From: Cliona cf. orientalis
Lineage: Eukaryota > Porifera > Demospongiae > Clionaida > Clionaidae
NCBI GenBank assembly: GCA_963930775.1
Contig: OZ005689.1
Location: 31,086,159 to 31,150,158, forward strand
Length of the DNA stretch: 64,000 bases
Direction: 5' to 3'
Part shown: piece after piece, positions 1-9,649 of the stretch
How positions within the stretch are numbered: position 1 is the first letter of the stretch
How the letters are laid out: every line of letters begins with the position of its first letter
Translations under genes and position numbers: made by a program
The notes under the pieces: model-generated
The model's database searches: none
What the model was told of the DNA's origin: nothing
Seen by the model: only the letters and a program-made list of their open reading frames with translations

Positions 1-370
1 CTACCATTAGCGTAATCACCACCCCCTTCCACTTCAATGAAGTACAAGGAGGAATTTGGGTGATAAAGGGCGGCCTGAGACAGTACAGACACCCAGTGAT
101 GGGGAGATGCTCATGCCCATATGCTCAAATCCAGGATGCTTCTTTCACAGACTAAGCGTCCTTGCACGTCTGATAAAGTTCTATTGTGTGGCTGGTTTCA
201 CAAGACAGCCAGCCACCTGAACTTTTTGCCCAATATCTCCCCACACATAATACATGTACTCTGCTGTGCCTCCGCCCTTACAAATATATTATAATTATAA
301 TCAATGTAACATTGACAGATGTTACAATAATATTGTTATAATGACATTGTATAGAATAAAATTATTACAG
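1..370 (-). other. 3' flank of DIRS-like element
   Basis: No open reading frame of note. This is the sequence downstream of the recombinase stop codon in element orientation, so it should contain the 3' untranslated and terminal part of the DIRS-like element. I could not pair it with a terminal repeat near position 4300-4440, and the element may run off the window start. Confidence 0.4.
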
Positions 371-1270
371 CTAATGGTGTAAGTCTGGGTCCCACACATG
401 AGTGTTGTGAGTTGGCTCGGAGTTAGCCATTGATCTCAAAGCGTTGAAAATGGTACTCTTGGGGCATTGTATGTAAACTTTATAGCAATCTGAGGACCAA
501 CGTCCAAGTGTCTGAATTAGCCACGCTGGAGTCCCAACTGTGGCAGCCGTAGTGGCTGCGCCAATGCGAAAACTGTGCGATGAGTATACAGTCGGGTCAT
601 GTCCTGCATTTGCAAGAAGCCTCCTTAATATAGCTGTGAGGTTAGATCTTGTCAAGTAGGTCCCTGATTGAAATATAAAAACAGGGGTATCTCTCGGTGC
701 ATTAGTACGCAATGTAATATACTTCTTGAAGGCTGATACTGGACAAGTACTGGTGTGAGTAGCAGTCAGTGTGAGAGTGTGACCCTTTCTAAATGGGTCT
801 GTTTTAGATTCTGAGATATGAATCTCTAGAGAGTCATGGGATACCGAGACATCTGATATCAATAAAGTTGCCTCAGTGGTGACATCCGGTACGCTTTTCG
901 AACAAACAAATTCACTTGAACGCAGAAAACCATAAAAGGCTATAGTAAATGCACTCCAAAGCATACGTTTGTCCCACACAGGTGTAGACATGTCGACATG
1001 TAGTTGGTGTTTCAATGTACGAAGAATGTCTATGGTAACTGGAAGCCTGGTTCTTGCTTTATTTCCATGTAGACGCTTGATTGCTCGGCAGATATAATGA
1101 ACCAGTGGACTATCAGTTGGGTCATGATAACCGGCTTGTACATGAAAGAATCGGATTCCGGCTAGATATGTCTTTAATGTTGTGAATTTGACCTTTTCTG
1201 CCAGGTCAGCACAGAAAAATCTGATTGTTTCTGAGATGCAGGAATACAGGTAATCCCATATTGGCCACAA
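371..1270 (-). pseudogene. DIRS tyrosine recombinase, split by a frameshift
   Basis: The 299-residue frame carries the catalytic core of a tyrosine recombinase: a first Arg region around GFLRSSEF, the box HSFRIGAATTAA (H-x-x-R), LGRWSSDCY, and a Tyr nucleophile candidate in CYKVYIQ near residue 270. The enzyme would join circular element DNA to the chromosome. The N-terminal SAM-like helices are not in this frame. They lie at the end of the overlapping RT frame and stop at about CIPAS, while this frame resumes at SETIRFF around 1215-1235, so a one-base indel separates them. The nominal ATG at 1270 is therefore unlikely to be the ancestral start. Splitting by a programmed frameshift is an alternative, but no slippery heptamer was seen. 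Confidence 0.8.
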
Positions 1271-3366
1271 AACTTAGTAAATGAGTTAAATCCTGCCTGG
1301 TATGCTTTTCTAGATGATGGGGCAATAGACTGCCACATGTAATGGGATACTTTGAAGGCTAGAGACGCATTAGATTGGCAGGGGTGGGTGTGGGAACAAG
1401 TTCTGCTCCTGGAGCCGCTTTTCTGAATCTGTCCATCTGAAACCGAGATAATGAGTTTATCACAACCCCTGACATGAGTAATCATAATATTGAATTGATA
1501 GTGAGCTGCTACCCAGTATGTTGCTCTCAATAATGTCATGATGTTTTTTGACTTAGAAGAACCGTGTTTCCATACATGGACAATAGCTTCATTGTCACAA
1601 TGGAAAAGAATTTTCTTTCCTTTCCACTGTGGGCCCCATACATTGCAAGCAACTACGATAGCATATAGTTCCTTCCATGCAATGTCCTGGTCCAAGGCTG
1701 AGCCTTGGAATCGCTGTTGGACCCATTTCCCACTCCAGTATGCTGCATAAGCAAATGAACAAGCGTCTGTGTATAACTCCATGCCTGGGCTTGTACACCA
1801 GTGGGGATTTAGCAACTGGGAGGACCCGGACCACTGAGGTAAGAAGTCAATCCACCAATCCAAATCCCTTTGAGCATCAACTGTGATCCGTATCCGATGG
1901 TTCAATCTCTTTACTGTGCAGCTCAAATCTATCATTCTGCGCATAAACATTCTCCCTGCTGGAACAACTCTACAGGCGAAGGCCAAGCGGCCGATTAAGG
2001 AGAGTAATTCTCGTTTGGTGCACTTTTTCCGCCCACGGATCATAAGAAGTGTGTCCTGTAACTCTGATTTTCTATCATCTGGTAATCTGGCCGCCATGGA
2101 AGTAGAATCCAGTTCAATACCAAGGAAAGTGATACACGTTATGGGCCCTTCAATCTTCTCTTCCTTCAGCGGAGCCCCTAGCTGCTGACATAAAGCAACC
2201 ATCTTTTCCATATTTTGCTCACAAACTCTGGTGCCAGATTTTCCCACTGTGAAAAAATCATCGAGGTAGTGTATGACATCATTGACGCCGTGATTGTGTT
2301 TTAGTGACCATTCAATAGCCTCTGACACCTGGTTGAATAGGAAGGGGGCAGATCTTAGCCCAAATGGTAAACAAGTATCAACGTAGTACTTGCCTTTCCA
2401 TAGTATTCCTAGCAATTCCCAATCAGCTGGTCTCACTGGGACATTACGAAAGGCATGTTTGAGATCTATTTTCCCCATGAGGCAACCTTGGCCCGCTGTA
2501 AGCACCATTTTAGCTGCATCGTCTATTGTACAGTAAGTTAGTGAAAATGCATTAGGGTCTATGAAATCATTAACACTAGTGCCAGCTGGGGAGGACAGGT
2601 CATATATAATTCTCCAACCTCCGTCTCGCTTAGGCACCACCCCTAAACCAGAACATCTAATGTTTTTAAATGGAGGATTCGCAAACGGTCCGGCTAATCT
2701 GCCGGCAGTACATTCCTGAGTAATTGAATTGTCTATTACATCGCTATGAAGATAAGCTGATGGCAAATGGGGTGCTATACATTGGAAACGAGGTCCTTCG
2801 TATCCCACCTTGCAGCCATTGGTCAAGTCTTGCAGTAGTCGTGCCACAAACGATTTGTCTGGGTGTCCACGTAGTTCCCGCTCAAACTGTAGCGGTCGTA
2901 GTGGTGTAGTTATTGTGTATTTATTAATTGGGTGGCCCGTGCCGGCACCACTTTGCTGGGTGCTGGCCACCACAGAATCTGCATTGGTGAAAGTATTGGC
3001 ACTGAGAGCCAAGCTTACATGTGCCTGTGTTGTTGAATTGCCAGCACCATCCGGATTTCTGGCTGGGGGTTGAGGCAGACGACTGATTGCTGCGAGATCC
3101 TCCTTGGTCACGAGAAGCTCTGGGTGCTGAAATAGAAACTTGTCGAGAGTTGCGAAAGGAAAACGGAGCCTTTTGGCATGAGTGTGGAAAATGGAGGACA
3201 CTACCACAGTAGGTACATGGTCTGCGATCATTGAAGGACTTGGTTGTGGTAGCCTTGTGTGGGTCTGGGGTTGCTGCTGACTGTTGGCTGGATGTGCTGG
3301 AGGAACCGGTGAAGGATTCCAACCATAAGCCCGTGTGCACTTGGTCCCATGACATTGATTGATCAT
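1174..3366 (-). CDS. DIRS reverse transcriptase / RNase H
   Basis: This frame encodes 730 residues. Residues 1-240 form a linker that overlaps Gag. The RT core runs from about 245 (GGWRIIYDLS) through KIDLKHAFRNVPV and LPFGLRSAPF to the catalytic YLDD near 365. RNase H follows with ELYTDA near 533, a WKELYAI helix and HCDNEA near 590. These are the acidic residues expected for both enzymes. The RNase H end is abnormal: after THVRGCDKLI the usual end of the domain is missing, and the continuation expected from the family lies in the neighbouring frame, so a small deletion near 1445 is likely. The last 65 residues (YMWQSIAPSSRKAYQAG) instead read as the N-terminal helical region of the recombinase, which probably had its own overlapping frame. 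Confidence 0.85.
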   Translation of the reverse strand: MINQCHGTKCTRAYGWNPSPVPPAHPANSQQQPQTHTRLPQPSPSMIADHVPTVVVSSIFHTHAKRLRFPFATLDKFLFQHPELLVTKEDLAAISRLPQPPARNPDGAGNSTTQAHVSLALSANTFTNADSVVASTQQSGAGTGHPINKYTITTPLRPLQFERELRGHPDKSFVARLLQDLTNGCKVGYEGPRFQCIAPHLPSAYLHSDVIDNSITQECTAGRLAGPFANPPFKNIRCSGLGVVPKRDGGWRIIYDLSSPAGTSVNDFIDPNAFSLTYCTIDDAAKMVLTAGQGCLMGKIDLKHAFRNVPVRPADWELLGILWKGKYYVDTCLPFGLRSAPFLFNQVSEAIEWSLKHNHGVNDVIHYLDDFFTVGKSGTRVCEQNMEKMVALCQQLGAPLKEEKIEGPITCITFLGIELDSTSMAARLPDDRKSELQDTLLMIRGRKKCTKRELLSLIGRLAFACRVVPAGRMFMRRMIDLSCTVKRLNHRIRITVDAQRDLDWWIDFLPQWSGSSQLLNPHWCTSPGMELYTDACSFAYAAYWSGKWVQQRFQGSALDQDIAWKELYAIVVACNVWGPQWKGKKILFHCDNEAIVHVWKHGSSKSKNIMTLLRATYWVAAHYQFNIMITHVRGCDKLIISVSDGQIQKSGSRSRTCSHTHPCQSNASLAFKVSHYMWQSIAPSSRKAYQAGFNSFTKFCGQYGITCIPASQKQSDFSVLTWQKRSNSQH

Positions 3367-4240
3367 TACTCAGCTTTAGCCGGAAACGCTTGTCATACTC
3401 ATACCACTTTGACATGGGAAATTTTACCGCCGCATTGGTGATAACCCTTTGGTATGATAACATTGGGATGGCTCTATCCTTGAAGGTATTTACTACTATA
3501 GCAACATATGTATTCCAGGCTTGCATCCATGCTGAGAATGTATCGACTGAACGTTTCGATCGATTCTTGGGAGTGTCAAGCGTCCAACTGGGCTTACTGC
3601 TACTAGATTCAGGGGTGAGCTCAAAAGTGACAACAGGGGATTGGGAGCGTTGGATCGTGTCCGGAGAGGCAAACATATTCTCAGGTAGCAGCTCTTTAAA
3701 ATCTATGTACTCACCTTTCAAGATTCTGGTCGAAAGTCTTGAGGGAACGGGTGGCAAGTTTTGAGGTGAACTGGTAGTGGAAGGAGAGTGTGTTCCTGTT
3801 CCAGTTGGTGAAGCAGCATGTGCTTGCTCTAGCTGAGACGGCTCAGAGATGTTGTCTTCCTCTGGATGCGTAGCAGCTGGGGAGGGTTGCTGACCACTCG
3901 AGATCCATCTAGCCAGTTTATCGTCTATCATCTTGGTGTGCTTGTCCAAGGCTGCTTCAACCTTTCCTAGGAGGGCGGCATGAATGTCTGGCAGTGGAGC
4001 TTCTGGTTCGTTACTGTCGGCGTGAATATGGTCATGCAAGTGTTGGGCCTTCTGAGCTTTTTTGCCAGAAGTACTCAAACTGCGCTCCTGCAAGTGTGCG
4101 GTGAGTTCTGCTGAAGTGAGTGCCTGGAGCTGTGTGACAGTTAGATCCTCCAAGGGTGATTGCCTGTCATCGGTGCTATTGGTTGTCTTGGCACGCTTTG
4201 CAGATGAAGACGCCGAGGAAGGGGCAGCTCGTCTACGCAT
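2924..4240 (-). CDS. DIRS Gag-like nucleocapsid protein
   Basis: This 438-residue protein starts at an ATG at 4240. The first 160 residues are Ser/Glu/Pro-rich and probably disordered, with a SAP-like stretch near residues 30-70. The C-terminal quarter carries three possible zinc-binding motifs: CTYCGSVLHFPHSC (C-x2-C-x4-H-x4-C), then C-x8-C-x5-C-x3-H as in CCCH fingers, then CRFCGGQHPAKWC (C-x2-C-x3-H-x4-C). Such motifs package element RNA in Gag proteins. The end overlaps the start of the RT frame by about 440 nt in another frame, as is common in DIRS elements. The frame has no stop and looks intact. Assignment as Gag rests on zinc motifs and position, not on sequence recognition of the capsid region. 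Confidence 0.75.
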   Translation of the reverse strand: MRRRAAPSSASSSAKRAKTTNSTDDRQSPLEDLTVTQLQALTSAELTAHLQERSLSTSGKKAQKAQHLHDHIHADSNEPEAPLPDIHAALLGKVEAALDKHTKMIDDKLARWISSGQQPSPAATHPEEDNISEPSQLEQAHAASPTGTGTHSPSTTSSPQNLPPVPSRLSTRILKGEYIDFKELLPENMFASPDTIQRSQSPVVTFELTPESSSSKPSWTLDTPKNRSKRSVDTFSAWMQAWNTYVAIVVNTFKDRAIPMLSYQRVITNAAVKFPMSKWYEYDKRFRLKLSNDQSMSWDQVHTGLWLESFTGSSSTSSQQSAATPDPHKATTTKSFNDRRPCTYCGSVLHFPHSCQKAPFSFRNSRQVSISAPRASRDQGGSRSNQSSASTPSQKSGWCWQFNNTGTCKLGSQCQYFHQCRFCGGQHPAKWCRHGPPN

Positions 4241-4439
4241 GATTGTATGCTATGAGGAGGTAAGATAGTGAAGTGGACTTTATTCTGGGTTCATGAACTC
4301 AGGCTATTATTGTTAACATTCATTGTAGGGTATGCGGTAGAACTCGGTTGCATGGGATGTGTGCATGCTTACTGGGGACCTTAGCTCCTAAGGGTGACAT
4401 TTCCGCCTTTGTAAATAAAAAAAACAACAACTGGGGTAC

Positions 4440-5470
4440 CTAGGCCCATCTTCCCAACCATCATGTGTGACAATTTATTTAACCACAGTTGGGGCACCGG
4501 TATATGTGATGTGCCTGAGTTGATACTACGACTGAGACTACCATAAGGGGTGACTGGCCACCTGTAGGCACGATACCCGTACTACTATTATCAGGACTCC
4601 TTGACCCAGTCTTCCCTACCATGAGGGGTGACAAACTGCTGGGAGACTTATTACTACCACTGGGATACGTGACCCAGTCTTCCCTACCATGAGGGGTATC
4701 GAATAGGTACATTAATATCACTGGGACACTCGACCCAGTCTTCCCTCCCATGAGGGGTGACAAACAGCCGGGAAACTTATTACTACTACTGGGACATGCT
4801 ACCCAGTCTTCTCTACCATGAGGGGTGTCAAATAGTTACGTTAATATCACTGGGACACTCAACCCAGTCTTCCCTACCATGAGGGGTAACAAACAACTGG
4901 AAAACTTATTACTACCACTGGGACACACGGCCCAGTCTTCCCTACCATGAGGGGTGTCAAATAGATACGTTAATATCACTGGGACACTCGACCCAGTCTT
5001 CCCTACCATGAGGGGTGACAAACAGCCAGAAAACTTATTACTACCACTGGGACATGCGACCCAGTCTTCCCTACCATGAGGGGTGTCAAATAGATACGTT
5101 AATATCACTGGGACACTCGACCCAGTCTTCCCTACCATGAGGGGTGACAAACAGCCAGGAAACTTATTACTACCACTTGGACACGCGACCCAGTCTTCCC
5201 TACCATGAGGGGTGTCACATACATGTAGGTACGTCAATATCACTGGGACACTTAACCCAGCCTTCCCTACCATGAGGGGTAACAAAAAGCCAGTTGGCAT
5301 ATTAATTGCCTATCGTGTGGGGTGACAAACTGTTTGTAAACATAATATTGCTATCACTGGGCACTCAACCCAGTCTTCCCTACCATGAGGGGTGATAATT
5401 CTCCTTTAATCATAGCTGGGACACTCAACCCAGTTTTTCCTACCCTGAGGAGTAACTAGCTGCTTGTAGG
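4440..5470. repeat. Two-variant minisatellite (60/69-bp units)
   Basis: About fourteen units share the core CCCAGTCTTCCCTACCATGA followed by GGGGTG. Spacers alternate between a longer type (about 69 bp, containing AACTTATTACTACCACTGGG) and a shorter type (about 60 bp, containing ACGTTAATATCACTGGGACA), so the higher-order period is about 129 bp. The edges at 4440-4600 and 5300-5470 are more diverged, as expected for tandem arrays that homogenise from the middle. Open frames across the array are by-products of unit length and are not annotated as genes. Confidence 0.9.
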
Positions 5471-5938
5471 TATATGTATTGCGAAACCCAGAACAGCAAA
5501 CGGTGCCTAACTGTTCTATCATCGGCATCATAATTATAATTCTTAGTGATAACATACTGAGACAGCCTCTTCCACGTCCTTGCTATCCCAGAGATCACTC
5601 ATGAGTGGCGGTATGCGACGGCATGCACCCGTTTAGCTACATATTTAATATGACTTCTGTGGCGATGTTTCACTCACCTTCGGAGGGGGAAGCAGGACTA
5701 TGTCCCGATCTGGGTCGCTGGAAAATCACGATTTGAAGAATTGCAAATGATAAAGATAGCCAGCTGCCGTTCACAGTAAGCATACAATAGCTTCACAATC
5801 GTTGTGCAATAAATAGAAAGGAGCACATGTTCCATTGCTGCACTGAGCATGCTCAGTTGTTGCATGATGTCATCCTGAGTTGTGGTTAACTATAGTATAC
5901 CACAACTATCTGACAATTCGCTACCTGTGTGTTAAACT
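5471..5938. other. No gene seen; flank of DDE transposase
   Basis: I see no clear coding frame or repeat. The N-terminal helix-turn-helix half expected for the downstream transposase is not recognisable here, so that part is lost, lies in an unrecognised exon, or has diverged. Confidence 0.4.
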
Positions 5939-6673
5939 GTGTTAATGCACTTGTGCATGAACACTTGCGAAGTGCAAAAAGAGCTCCATATTACAGGCTC
6001 CTTTTATGACTGTGCTACCATCTGCCGAGCTATTAAGAGGTTGGGGTTATCAAGAAAGAAAATGCGGCGTGTAGCTTTACAGCGATGTGAGCTAAAGCGG
6101 GCAGAATTTATATCTGAGGTGTTGGAGTTTGATCCAAGCATGCTAGTTTTTGTAGACGAAACTGGGTCAGATCGGCGAAATTCAGTCAGAAAGTACGGCT
6201 ACAGCCTTCGTGGAATGACCCCTGTGACCCACCAGCTTTGTGTGTATGGTAAAAGAATGTCCGCAATAGGAGTGCTCACCACACGTGGAATTGAGGACAG
6301 CTACATAGTGGAGAATAATGTTAATGCTGACAAATTCTTACAGTTTGTTCAGCGATGCCTGCTTCCAATACTACTCCCTTTTGATGGTGATAATCCTCGA
6401 TCCGTAGTTGTTCTTGATAACGCTGCAATCCATCATGTGGAAGCAGTAACCAGTCTCATTTCAGCTTCTGGAGCCTTAGTTAGATTTCTACCTCCATACT
6501 CACCGGACTTAAATCCGATTGAAGAAGCCTTTAGCAAAGTTAAATCATATCTAAGGGACAATGAAATAGCCTATCAATGTACGACCACACCACGAATCAT
6601 TCTAGCAGAAGCATTCTCCACTGTTTCCCAGCAAGACTGTATCCATTATATGGAACATGCTGGCTACTGTTAA
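5939..6673 (+). CDS. IS630/Tc1-mariner-like DD34E transposase (5'-truncated?)
   Basis: The frame encodes 244 residues. Residues 10-50 resemble the second half of a paired helix-turn-helix DNA-binding domain (TICRAIKRLGLSRKK). The DDE catalytic core follows: first Asp in LVFVDETGSD near 70, second Asp in VVLDNAAIHH near 160, and Glu in PPYSPDLNPIEE with 34 residues between the second Asp and the Glu. That is the DD34E spacing of Tc1-type and IS630-type enzymes, which cut and paste an element into TA sites. Complete relatives are usually 330-350 residues, so about 90 N-terminal residues including the first helix-turn-helix are missing from this frame. The core is uninterrupted. A decayed relative lies at 50060-50275. 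Flanking terminal inverted repeats were not identified. Confidence 0.85.
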   Translation: MLMHLCMNTCEVQKELHITGSFYDCATICRAIKRLGLSRKKMRRVALQRCELKRAEFISEVLEFDPSMLVFVDETGSDRRNSVRKYGYSLRGMTPVTHQLCVYGKRMSAIGVLTTRGIEDSYIVENNVNADKFLQFVQRCLLPILLPFDGDNPRSVVVLDNAAIHHVEAVTSLISASGALVRFLPPYSPDLNPIEEAFSKVKSYLRDNEIAYQCTTTPRIILAEAFSTVSQQDCIHYMEHAGYC

Positions 6674-6854
6674 ACACCAAGTATGTAGGCAATGTGCATG
6701 TGTGTATGCTCCTGATGTATGTTGTGTGTGTGTGTGTGTCCAAGTGAACACAAAAAATTTATTGAAGTTGTGCATGGAAGGTCAAAGTGTGTGCATACAT
6801 GTTTGTGGTATGGATGCACACTACACACAAATTAAGTTAAATGTGGTACATACC

Positions 6855-7862
6855 CTAACAGTCAGTGCAGTTACTCATTAAGTCAAGAATTGCATTCTTC
6901 TGTTTGAGGAAATCTTCAGAAGTGATGGCTCCAAGGTCAAGGAGTGAGTGTAGCTCTCCAATCTGTTTGATGTACATAGAATTGAGTTGTGCTGCTTTGA
7001 CTGGTGTCATCACAGCTGAAGATTTTGCTCCTTCTTGATCTTCACCACTAGCACCTGGGGAGGCAGGGGTACCTTGAGACCCCTTAGATTGTTTGAAGTA
7101 AGCCCCTTTTGGAGGACGATCATAGGATGTGTGCCTGCCTCCGACCATAGTTTCTGCCCACACTCGATATTGTATATTTGACCATTTAGTCCCATGCTTA
7201 TCCCTAAGTTTATCCACTGTGTCGTCTACTCGGCTCTCCTTATCCTCACTAGCTGTTTTTCGCCTTTTTTTAGCTGTTTGACTGTGTTGATCGTTGTCAG
7301 AGTCAGAACTCCCTTCTGAAGCAGGTAATTTGCTTTTCTTCTTGCGTTTCTGCTGATCAACTCCATCACACCATAGAGTTGGCGATTTTGATTGTATGAT
7401 ACGGAGGAGTTCAGTGAGATCACTCTCAGTACGAATCCAAATACGCGTTGTCCCTTTATGATAGCCAACATTGAAATTCAGGTCTTCATCGACAAATTCA
7501 CTTCCAAATTGGTCAAGAATTTGTTGCTTCAAGGACCTGATGTTGTCAATCTTCTTGACGTCAATATCATGTAACATAAATGTTTTGTGCTCACTGCGCT
7601 TTTCATTGCGCCCAATGATTTTTACGCTCACTGAAATCAGTGCATCCTTGGCTGGTGCTTCTTCTACGTCAGGATCGACAGATTCAGGGTCGTAGTCGCC
7701 CAATAAATCCATTGATGGGCTGCGAGGCATGATTAAAACATCATCTTCATCGCCAGTACTGGTGAGCGATGGTCCTCGTGCTTGAAAGCCTGGGTAGGAG
7801 AACCGAGGAGGTTGAGAGAGGTGAGAAAAGTTGTAGTGGTAGTTGTTGTAATTGTACGCCAT
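6855..7862 (-). CDS. PB1-like and SHOCT-like domain protein, probably transposon-associated
   Basis: This intact 335-residue frame starts at an ATG at 7862. Residues 1-75 are aromatic-rich then acidic. Residues 78-170 (SVKIIGRNEKRSEHKTFMLH to TLWCDG) have the look of a PB1/ubiquitin-like interaction fold. A basic Ser/Lys-rich stretch with likely nuclear signals (KRKKKSK, KKRRK) follows. Residues about 212-250 (KHGTKWSNIQYRVWAETM) are a block I associate with invertebrate repeat proteins. The last 35 residues (QIGELHSLLDLGAITSEDF) match the pattern of SHOCT modules. The gene is convergent with the DD34E transposase and 180 bp from it, so the two could be cargo of one element, though no shared inverted termini were found. 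A decayed SHOCT-like end also occurs at 46370-46580. Function is unknown. Confidence 0.65.
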   Translation of the reverse strand: MAYNYNNYHYNFSHLSQPPRFSYPGFQARGPSLTSTGDEDDVLIMPRSPSMDLLGDYDPESVDPDVEEAPAKDALISVSVKIIGRNEKRSEHKTFMLHDIDVKKIDNIRSLKQQILDQFGSEFVDEDLNFNVGYHKGTTRIWIRTESDLTELLRIIQSKSPTLWCDGVDQQKRKKKSKLPASEGSSDSDNDQHSQTAKKRRKTASEDKESRVDDTVDKLRDKHGTKWSNIQYRVWAETMVGGRHTSYDRPPKGAYFKQSKGSQGTPASPGASGEDQEGAKSSAVMTPVKAAQLNSMYIKQIGELHSLLDLGAITSEDFLKQKNAILDLMSNCTDC

Positions 7863-9640
7863 ACTGTAGCACTATAGACAACTGCGAGGCAACGATAGGG
7901 ACTACTCAGTACATACACGTACACTGGTACTGTCTGCAATAGCAACAGTAACCCGCGCGCGGGCAATTCTGCTGGCTATTTTTAGCATCCAGCTGGCTAT
8001 GAATAGACCAAGCAAGTTTGGCTTCCATAGAATAGAATTTGTGGTCACCCATGCCCACAGTATGTCTGGTTGACCACACAACAGCAAACGTTATGGTTGG
8101 CTGCATTTGCATTTTGACATGCACAACCTTCAACCAACTTGCAATCCTCTGTACTTTTATGTGGGAGAAATCCATGGATAGTCAGTATTGATTTCTCTGT
8201 CTCCCCCCACCCCCCCCTCCCCACGAAACTTTCCTGCTATACAGTAGTGAAGCTGGCAGACTTAGACCAACAGTGGAGGCTATGGATGGCAATCACTACT
8301 ATGGTAGGTGATGATAAGATTATGATTTTATGGTTGCTTGTAAAAATTTCCATCCACTGTTCACACAGCCTTGTGCCTGCACGTCACAAAAAGCCATAAG
8401 AGCTAACTAAATTAATTCAAAATTAGCATCCCTTAAAATATGGTACATATTGTATAGAAAACGTGCATCTGTCTTTGAACTACGACAAAGCAAGTACATG
8501 CACACAAAAGCGTTTTGCTGGTACTCCAGCTTTCCTCAGACATGCTTTCAAAGACTTCACAGGGGAGAGAGAGGTAGAGCAACTACACATACAATGTATC
8601 TTATTGTCCCAAAAATAAGCCCCTTCCCTCTTTGACCCACAAGTTCATGCACAGGTATTTTCGCCTCCTCTACAACCCCCCTCACTCATATCGCTTAGAA
8701 GGGGCTGGGCATGAGATCAGTCAGCTTACTGCTAGGTAGCCTGAGGGTGCAAAAATTACAGAACAATATTTGTAGGGATAGCTTATTACATCCACTATTA
8801 TACATCCCTACACTTGCTTTTTGAGTATAACTAGCTATGATGCATGCAGGAATAAACTAAATCTCAATGGAAGTTCAGCCTCAGTGATGATGTTTTGGGA
8901 TGGGGATAGGACATGCACATGCTTCACAAGTCCCCAGATTGTGTTTTTCTCTCACAATGGCTATACTTGTTAGAATACGTTCATCATGTACCATTATATA
9001 TAGTGGATTAACTGGATCTAGTTATTATTACCCTAGCATTCATTCTTCATTCCCGCACAATAATCTTGTTTTATTCCATAGAACCTGTACCCATTCTTGT
9101 ACACAACGGAGGTGGGTGCATGTGGTCCCAGTTGCTCTTCTGACAGATCTAGTCAATGTATGTTTGCCCTCCATTGTGGTTGCCTTGAGAAGGGGATCTC
9201 TAATGCAACATGCATGAAAATTAATATTGGTAAAATTTAAATTTGGCGGTGCCGACGACCCTATGAGCAGCAGTGCTCATATCATGTGCATATCTTTCTG
9301 CCAGTTGAGATAACAGACACAGATAGAAATACTGTAATCACAATTTGTAGATCTTCTGTTTTTCAGTCTGTCAGTGAGCTTGCTACCTCTCTCTCTCTTC
9401 TATAGACCTCCTTGGTGATGAATGTGAAGGCATATTTATGTATGTAGGCAATGGCTGGTTCTTTCTTTATGCGTGAGGTTTTCTTTCCGCATTGGTGCAG
9501 TCATTTCCTACCATCTGCTTGTTTCTACTTCTTATATATAATATCCGTTGTGTTTTTGACATGTTGTTCTGCCTGTGCATCAACTATTGGAGTTGACATG
9601 TTCACTTAGAGCTATAATCATGTGACACAATAGTAATCCA
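7863..9640. other. No gene seen; one decayed repeat
   Basis: Short frames only. Positions 8755-8830 (TTTGTAGGGATAGC, then ACATCCCTACACTTGCTTTT) are a truncated, diverged copy of the long inverted-repeat arm at 56874-56998. Positions 9400-9465 share a diverged segment with 24456-24530. Confidence 0.5.
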
Positions 9641-9649
9641 GTGGTACAC

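Larger units (their letters stand above)
371..4240 (-). mobile_element. DIRS-like tyrosine-recombinase retrotransposon
   Basis: Three overlapping minus-strand reading frames occur in the order expected of the DIRS order: a Gag-like protein with zinc-binding motifs, a reverse transcriptase plus RNase H, and a tyrosine recombinase in place of a DDE integrase. DIRS elements reverse transcribe in the cytoplasm and integrate a circular copy through the recombinase, which normally leaves no target duplication. The outer inverted repeats and internal complementary region that define the group were not found by eye, so the true ends are open. Two frame breaks in the recombinase/RNase H part suggest the copy is no longer autonomous. 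Confidence 0.85.
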